Positions 6,738-10,837 of a stretch of DNA of 10,837 nt are shown piece after piece; positions within the stretch are counted from its first letter, which is position 1; each line of letters starts with the position of its first letter. The notes below the pieces were generated by a model. The model was not told the origin of the DNA, did not search any database, and worked only from the letters and a program-made list of their open reading frames with translations. Position numbers and translations under genes: made by a program. The DNA comes from CAZCBD01 sp964496755 (GTDB lineage Bacteria; Bacteroidota; Ignavibacteria; Ignavibacteriales; Melioribacteraceae), in assembly GCA_964496755.1 (NCBI GenBank), contig CAZCBD010000085.1, positions 1 through 10,837 of the forward strand. Reading direction: 5' to 3'.

Positions 6738-8158
6738 ATAATATTTTCTTGAATAAATTTTGTAAAATTTAATAATTTATTCTCTTCAAATTGATTAGCC
6801 ATTAATTGCACGCCAATTGGCAACCCAAGTAAATTTTTATTTATTGGAATATTTATTCCGGGTAACCCGACTAAATTAGCCGGAGTGGTATAAATATCCA
6901 TTAAATACATTTGAAGAGGATCGTCAATCATCTCGCCTAATTTAAATGGAGGTGTAGGTGTTGTTGGAGTTAAAATTAAATCAACTTTTTCGAAAGCTTT
7001 GTCAAAATCATTTTTAAATAATCGTCTAACCTGTTGAGCTTTTTTGTAATATGCATCATAATATCCTGCCGAAAGAACATATGTTCCAAGCATAATTCGG
7101 CGTTTCACTTCTTTTCCGAATGCTTCCGATTTAGAATTTGTGTACATTGAATTTAAATCGGTAGATTCTTCAGAGCGATGTCCGAAACGAACAGCATCGA
7201 ATCTTGCTAAATTCGATGAAGCTTCGGCAGTGGTTAAAATATAATAAGTGGCAACTGAATATTCCGTGTGGGGCAATTCGATATCAATTATTTCAACGTT
7301 GTGATTTTTTAAGCTGGAAATAAAATTCTGAATTGCGGAATTAATTTCCGAATCTAATCCATCATTAAAAAAAGATTTGGGAATACCAATTTTAAACTTG
7401 TGTTCGGGGGTAGGGGTAGAAATGGTTTGTTCTGTTTTAATGCTGGTAGAATCTTTTTCATCAAAACCGGAAATTACATTTAATACTAACGATAAGTCAT
7501 CTATGTTTTTTGCAAATGGTCCTATTGAATCAAAAGAAGATGCAAAGGCGGTTAAACCGTAGCGAGATACTCGGCCATAGGTAGGCTTAAGTCCGTAAAT
7601 GCCGCAAAATGCTGCCGGTTGTCTAATTGAGCCGCCGGTATCCGTGCCGAGAGAAACATCGCAAAGATTTGCGGCAACGGCTGCGGCACTTCCGCCACTT
7701 GAACCGCCGGGAACGTAATCTGTATTAATTGGATTTAAGACAGGGCCGAAGGCAGAGTTTTCATTTGATCCGCCCATTGCAAATTCATCGCAATTGGTTT
7801 TGCCAATTATTATAGCATCTTCTTCAATTAGTTTATCGATTACGGTTGCGTTATAAATTGAATTAAAATTTTTTAAAATATTTGATGAGCAGGAAAGTGG
7901 TTTATTATCTATAGAAATAACATCTTTAATGGCAAGAACCATTCCTGCAAGTTTTCCGCAGTTTCCATTTATAATTTTTTTCTGAATTTTTTCCGCAGAT
8001 TCAATAGCGTCTTTTTCGAATAGAAAATTGTAGGCATTCAAATCTTTTTTTTTCTCTATATCGGTTAAAAATTCTTTTACGTTTTCAACAAGTGATAATT
8101 TACCGGATTTAATTAGATCAAGTTTTTCCGCAAAGTTTTTATACTGCAATTTCGACAC
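6734..8158 (-). CDS. gatA: Asp-tRNA(Asn)/Glu-tRNA(Gln) amidotransferase subunit A
   Basis: GatA is the amidase subunit of the GatCAB complex. It releases ammonia from glutamine and passes it to GatB to amidate mischarged Glu-tRNA(Gln) or Asp-tRNA(Asn). The amidase signature is intact: catalytic K78 (VLAIKDV), cis-Ser S153 in GGSSGGS, and nucleophile S177 in GTDTGGSIRQPA, spaced as in bacterial GatA. The 474 residues are a normal length, and IYGLKPTYGRVSRYG and the C-terminal LPGINIP block are typical. The start is uncertain: GTG at 8158, or TTG at 8149, which has AGGTG six bases upstream. It is last in a minus-strand run after tatA (66-bp AT-rich spacer); gatB and gatC are absent. Other amidase-family members are possible, but overall similarity favours GatA. 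Confidence 0.93.
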   Translation of the reverse strand: MSKLQYKNFAEKLDLIKSGKLSLVENVKEFLTDIEKKKDLNAYNFLFEKDAIESAEKIQKKIINGNCGKLAGMVLAIKDVISIDNKPLSCSSNILKNFNSIYNATVIDKLIEEDAIIIGKTNCDEFAMGGSNENSAFGPVLNPINTDYVPGGSSGGSAAAVAANLCDVSLGTDTGGSIRQPAAFCGIYGLKPTYGRVSRYGLTAFASSFDSIGPFAKNIDDLSLVLNVISGFDEKDSTSIKTEQTISTPTPEHKFKIGIPKSFFNDGLDSEINSAIQNFISSLKNHNVEIIDIELPHTEYSVATYYILTTAEASSNLARFDAVRFGHRSEESTDLNSMYTNSKSEAFGKEVKRRIMLGTYVLSAGYYDAYYKKAQQVRRLFKNDFDKAFEKVDLILTPTTPTPPFKLGEMIDDPLQMYLMDIYTTPANLVGLPGINIPINKNLLGLPIGVQLMANQFEENKLLNFTKFIQENII

Positions 8159-8224
8159 CTATTATTTCTTCACCAATTGTTTTTTATCAGTTATTTTTAT
8201 TCGTTTTTTATTTTTATTTGTCTT

Positions 8225-8434
8225 TTATTTTTCTTCGTCTTTGTCATCTATTTTAATATCATCTTCCACTTCCTTAACGGCTTTTTTAAATTCTTTCATT
8301 CCTTTACCTAATCCTCGGGCAATTTCAGGAATTTTTTTTGCTCCAAATAAAAGCAGAACAAGTAAAAAAATGAGTAAATATTCGCCAATTCCTATGTTGC
8401 TTAAAAAACCGAATAATAATTTATTAGCTGCCAT
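8225..8434 (-). CDS. tatA: Sec-independent protein translocase subunit TatA
   Basis: TatA oligomerises in the inner membrane to form the passage for folded proteins bearing twin-arginine signals, working with TatC (not in this window). At 69 residues it has the usual layout: a short N-terminus, one transmembrane helix (about 17-30), the FG hinge (30-31), an amphipathic helix with KKIPEIARGLGKGMKEFKKA (33-52), and an acidic Asp/Glu/Lys tail. TatA and TatE-type proteins cannot be told apart at this length. The start ATG has AGGTG five bases upstream and lies two bases after the pssA stop, so translation is probably coupled. Confidence 0.93.
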   Translation of the reverse strand: MAANKLLFGFLSNIGIGEYLLIFLLVLLLFGAKKIPEIARGLGKGMKEFKKAVKEVEDDIKIDDKDEEK

Positions 8435-8436
8435 AG

Positions 8437-9156
8437 TTACACCTTTTGTGTTTTAGTTTTAAGAAATAGTGAAAAATATATTGCTTTTATTATTCCGATA
8501 ATTACAAATGTAATTAATGAGATGAAAATAAATAATTTACCCCAAATTAAAACCGTAATTAACGATAAAATAATGTACGAAGTTAGAATTGGAGTTTTAA
8601 TTAGGTTTTTTGCGGTAAGTTTAGGTAGCACCGGATATTTAATTTTACTAATCATCAAAAAACAAAGAAGTAAAATTAAGGCAATCAATAAATCGGCATG
8701 TAATTCCGAAAACGGATAAAAGCAATAAATATAAATTGCTGTGGTTATTGCTTGAAATGGAATAGGCAAGCCGTAAAAAACTGTTTTATCGAAATTATCC
8801 AAGTCAACATTAAATCTTGCTAATCTGTAAATGCCGAAAAGTAAAGGTAATGCACTAATAATTAGTCCCAAATAACCATATTCAAAAAGTGCGGTTTTGT
8901 AAACCAAATAAGCCGGTGCGGCACCAAAGCTTATGCTATCGGCAAGTGAATCCAATTCAACGCCAAATTCGGAACATGATTTTGTGAGTCGGGCAACCAT
9001 TCCATCCAAGGCATCAAAAATTGCCGCAAAAGCTATTAAATAGATAGAAGTTTGATATTCACCTTTGCTGGCATAAATGATTGATAAAAACCCTGAAAAG
9101 GCATTTAACAAAGTAAAGAAATTTGGAAATATTGAACGAGAAATTTTAATTTTCAT
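8437..9156 (-). CDS. pssA: CDP-diacylglycerol-serine O-phosphatidyltransferase
   Basis: This integral membrane enzyme makes phosphatidylserine from CDP-diacylglycerol and serine. It has the complete CDP-alcohol phosphatidyltransferase signature: D51-G-x2-A-R56, then eight residues, then G65-x3-D69-x3-D73 (numbered from the ATG), which binds two metal ions. Several hydrophobic helices surround it, including those after SISFGAAPA and at the C-terminus. The longest reading frame starts at a GTG at 9183, but the ATG at 9156 gives the familiar start MKIKISRSIFPNFFT and overlaps the psd stop by only 11 bases, so I use it. A serine enzyme is favoured over a PgsA-like one because the next gene upstream is psd, which consumes its product. 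Confidence 0.9.
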   Translation of the reverse strand: MKIKISRSIFPNFFTLLNAFSGFLSIIYASKGEYQTSIYLIAFAAIFDALDGMVARLTKSCSEFGVELDSLADSISFGAAPAYLVYKTALFEYGYLGLIISALPLLFGIYRLARFNVDLDNFDKTVFYGLPIPFQAITTAIYIYCFYPFSELHADLLIALILLLCFLMISKIKYPVLPKLTAKNLIKTPILTSYIILSLITVLIWGKLFIFISLITFVIIGIIKAIYFSLFLKTKTQKV

Positions 9157-9802
9157 TTTTATACTCGAATAAAATTGTTTCACCAGCGTAAACTTGTTGA
9201 CCTTCTTTAACTTTTAGTTGGTAGTTTTTAGGAACAACAATATCTGCTCTGCTACCGAATTTAATCATTCCAAAACGCTCGCCAATGTTTACTTGTTGGT
9301 TGGCTTGCAATTCGGAAATTATTCTTCTTGCCATGAAACCGGCAACTTGCGTAAAAAATACTTTTGCTTTTCCGTTAGAAATACCTATTTCGTTTCTTTC
9401 GTTTTCCAAATCGGCTTTGTCGTTGCTTGCTATTAAATATTTCCCTTCAACATAGTTTAAGTATTCCACTGTTCCTGATAATGGAATACGGTTTATGTGT
9501 ACGTCTAATGGGGACATGAAAATTGAAATCTGAATAGCTTCTTGGCCAATATATTTGTTATCAAAAACTTCTTTGATTAATATAACTTTGCCATCGGCAG
9601 GAGAAACAATCACATTATCTTTGTTGGGGGAAAATCGTTCCGGATCACGGAAAAAATTTAAAGTAAAAATAAGAAGCAAAAATCCGGCAATAGCAAGTGG
9701 GTACCTAAAAAAATTATTTTCCGAAATATAAGCTAGAATAAAAATAACAATTGAAATTAATAAAACAATTCCAATTGTGAAATACCCGTATTTTGTAAAC
9801 AT
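9146..9802 (-). CDS. psd: Phosphatidylserine decarboxylase (short bacterial type)
   Basis: Psd decarboxylates phosphatidylserine to phosphatidylethanolamine, completing the pathway begun by PssA. Two N-terminal hydrophobic helices (about 8-27 and 33-51) anchor it in the membrane. They are followed by NFFRDPERF, VSPADGKV (66-73), SPLDVHINRIP (97-107) and QVAGFMARRI. The auto-cleavage site is the G183-S184 pair in KFGSRADIVVP; cleavage there would give the beta chain and an alpha chain with an N-terminal pyruvoyl group. At 218 residues it belongs to the short form, not the longer E. coli form. It is the first gene of the minus-strand run; an AGAG lies upstream of the ATG, and a possible promoter motif lies 38 bases away. 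Confidence 0.94.
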   Translation of the reverse strand: MFTKYGYFTIGIVLLISIVIFILAYISENNFFRYPLAIAGFLLLIFTLNFFRDPERFSPNKDNVIVSPADGKVILIKEVFDNKYIGQEAIQISIFMSPLDVHINRIPLSGTVEYLNYVEGKYLIASNDKADLENERNEIGISNGKAKVFFTQVAGFMARRIISELQANQQVNIGERFGMIKFGSRADIVVPKNYQLKVKEGQQVYAGETILFEYKNEN

Positions 9803-9840
9803 AAAATCTCTAAGCTTGTGAATACTTATTATTTAAAATA

Positions 9841-9848
9841 CAAATGTA
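9841..9848 (-). promoter_or_regulatory. Possible Bacteroidota-type -7 promoter element for psd
   Basis: On the minus strand this reads TACATTTG, an exact match to the TAnnTTTG consensus of Bacteroidota housekeeping promoters, 38 bases before the psd start. No clear TTTG -33 box appears at the expected spacing (only TTTAT-like sequence), and such matches arise by chance in AT-rich DNA. It lies in the 129-bp spacer (9803-9931) between the divergent psd and ybaB genes, which must hold both promoters. I see no clear matching element for ybaB, and no hairpin or riboswitch. Confidence 0.3.
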
Positions 9849-9921
9849 ATATTTAATTTCATAAATTTCTTAGTATAAATTTTTTTTATTAAATTTTGAA
9901 AACAAAATAATAAAACAATCT

Positions 9922-9925
9922 GAGG
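9922..9925 (+). promoter_or_regulatory. Ribosome binding site of ybaB
   Basis: GAGG lies six bases before the first of two adjacent ATG codons (9932 and 9935). The better spacing supports the first ATG, giving the MMKGGMAGMMKQ start common in this family. Confidence 0.6.
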
Positions 9926-9931
9926 TTAATA

Positions 9932-10261
9932 ATGATGAAAGGTGGAATGGCCGGCATGATGAAGCAGGTGCAAAAGATGCAGGCCGAAATGCAAAAAGTT
10001 CAAGATGGTTTGGTAAATAAAACCGTAGCTGCCGAAAGTGGTGGTGGAATGGTAAAAGCTGTTGCCAATGGTCAAAAAGAAATTGTTTCAATAGAAATTG
10101 ATAATGAAGTGATTAATTCTGATGATAAAGAAATGTTGGAAGATTTGGTGGTTGCGGCAGTCAATAAAGCATTGGAAGAGGCCGGTAAGATGGCTGAACA
10201 AGAATTATCTGCGGTAACAAAGGGTATGATCCCACCTGGATTAAATATTCCGGGATTTTAA
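9932..10261 (+). CDS. ybaB: YbaB/EbfC family nucleoid-associated protein
   Basis: This is a small dimeric DNA-binding protein of the YbaB/EbfC family, thought to bind the nucleoid and often linked to RecR-dependent repair. The 109 residues are the family's usual length. Seen here: a Met/Gly-rich start, a long amphipathic helix (MMKQVQKMQAEMQKVQDGL), a beta region (VAAESGGGMVKAVANGQKEIVSIEID), an acidic helix (DKEMLEDLVVAAVNKALEEA), and a C-terminus with MIPPGLNIPGF. The stop is 6 bp before the recR start. This ybaB-recR pair is conserved in many bacteria, commonly after dnaX. Here dnaX is not next to it; a divergent promoter region is. Confidence 0.95.
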   Translation: MMKGGMAGMMKQVQKMQAEMQKVQDGLVNKTVAAESGGGMVKAVANGQKEIVSIEIDNEVINSDDKEMLEDLVVAAVNKALEEAGKMAEQELSAVTKGMIPPGLNIPGF

Positions 10262-10267
10262 TTTAAA

Positions 10268-10837
10268 ATGTTAATTGCCGAACCGTTACAGATTTTAATA
10301 GATGAATTGAGCAAGCTTCCTTCAATTGGGCGTAAAACCGCACAAAGGCTTGCTCTGTATATTTTAAAACATAAAGAAAATAATATTCCTTCTTTAATTT
10401 CTGCACTGGAAAATGTAAAAAATAATCTTCGGTTTTGTGAGACTTGCTATAATATTTCTACCGATGTAGAATGTGATATTTGTAAATCTTCGAAGCGCGA
10501 TTCTTTTACAATTTGTGTTGTTGAAGAAGCTAGTGATATAATTGCAATTGAAAAAACAAATGAATTTCATGGTATATATCATGTTTTAGGCGGTGTTTTG
10601 TCTCCTCTTTCGGGCATTGGCGTTGAAGATTTAAAAATTAAAGAGTTAATTAATAGAGTTTCGAAAAATGAAATTAAGGAAATAATTTTGGCACTTAATC
10701 CTGATACAGAAGGTGAAACTACTTCTCTTTATATTGCCAAAATATTGAAACCTTTTGGAATAAAAGTAACAAGAATAGCACGTGGTTTGCCTGTTGGCGG
10801 CGATTTGGAATTTGCCGATGAAGCCACAATTGGCAGA
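10268..10837 (+). CDS. recR: Recombination protein RecR (3' end outside window)
   Basis: RecR works with RecO (and RecF) to load RecA on single-stranded DNA at gaps. The frame is open to the window end with no stop, giving 190 codons; the full protein is about 200 residues, so only the last handful are missing. Domains: a helix-hairpin-helix around LPSIGRKTAQRLAL (17-30), a zinc finger with C57, C60, C69 and C72, a Toprim domain starting at TICVVEEASD (81-90) and containing LALNPDTEGETTS (141-153), and the C-terminal ARGLPVGGDLEFADEATIGR (171-190). The ATG follows ybaB by 6 bp with no strong ribosome binding site, so translation may be coupled to ybaB. Confidence 0.96.
   Translation, partial: MLIAEPLQILIDELSKLPSIGRKTAQRLALYILKHKENNIPSLISALENVKNNLRFCETCYNISTDVECDICKSSKRDSFTICVVEEASDIIAIEKTNEFHGIYHVLGGVLSPLSGIGVEDLKIKELINRVSKNEIKEIILALNPDTEGETTSLYIAKILKPFGIKVTRIARGLPVGGDLEFADEATIGR

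Noticed and set aside
8159..8224. Terminator or riboswitch between tatA and gatA
   Set aside because: The 66-bp spacer is T- and A-rich with loose AATAAAAATA repeats, but it has no GC-rich stem and no recognisable motif.
8241..8456. Plus-strand 71-codon open frame opposite tatA
   Set aside because: It is a mirror frame of tatA with no recognisable family, and tatA on the other strand is certain.
9157..9183. GTG at 9183 as the pssA start
   Set aside because: It would give a 38-base overlap with psd and nine extra residues, has no visible ribosome binding site, and the ATG at 9156 gives the family-like N-terminus.
1..10837. tRNA or rRNA genes, CRISPR arrays, integrases, attachment sites
   Set aside because: I looked on both strands and saw no cloverleaf-like or rRNA-like sequence, no regularly spaced repeats, and no recombinase or transposase coding sequence. 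Coding sequence fills nearly all of the window.

Overview
The window is an AT-rich bacterial chromosome segment, packed with genes, from a scaffold that carries two 10-N gaps. The C-terminal end of a SprA-type outer-membrane translocon lies beside a PorX-type response regulator. With the short intergenic spaces and very AT-rich codon use, this points to the Bacteroidota/Chlorobiota/Ignavibacteriota group; I favour an Ignavibacteria-like lineage, but this is inference. The gaps suggest a draft or metagenome-derived assembly.

Layout. Bases 1-6737 read on the plus strand: the 3' part of sprA (type IX secretion translocon), porX (type IX secretion regulator with a PglZ domain), tsaE and tsaB (tRNA t6A modification), a secreted protein with two DUF1573 repeats, panC (pantothenate synthesis), and, after a 79-bp spacer, a secreted Adhesin_E-like/SPOR protein. 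The first six genes abut or overlap (at most 30 bp between them) and probably form one transcription unit. Bases 6734-9802 read on the minus strand in the order psd, pssA, tatA, gatA: phosphatidylethanolamine synthesis, a Tat translocase subunit, and the amidotransferase A subunit for Gln-tRNA/Asn-tRNA formation. The SPOR gene and gatA converge with overlapping stop codons. A 129-bp divergent spacer separates psd from ybaB and recR, which read to the right; recR runs off the window.

How the genes work together. SprA is the outer-membrane pore of the type IX system, and PorX is its cytoplasmic response regulator/phosphodiesterase. TsaE and TsaB are two of the components that install t6A37 on ANN-decoding tRNAs. 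PssA makes phosphatidylserine and Psd decarboxylates it to phosphatidylethanolamine. YbaB and RecR are the usual nucleoid/recombination-repair pair. No RNA gene, CRISPR array, prophage or complete mobile element is visible, and I found no convincing undescribed system.

The most noteworthy observation is inside porX. The second N-gap plus 33 flanking bases lie between two copies of the 8-mer AATGGAAA. Removing exactly 51 bp restores a continuous, family-like PglZ core. This segment is therefore probably an assembly artefact or the footprint of a collapsed insertion element, not native coding sequence.
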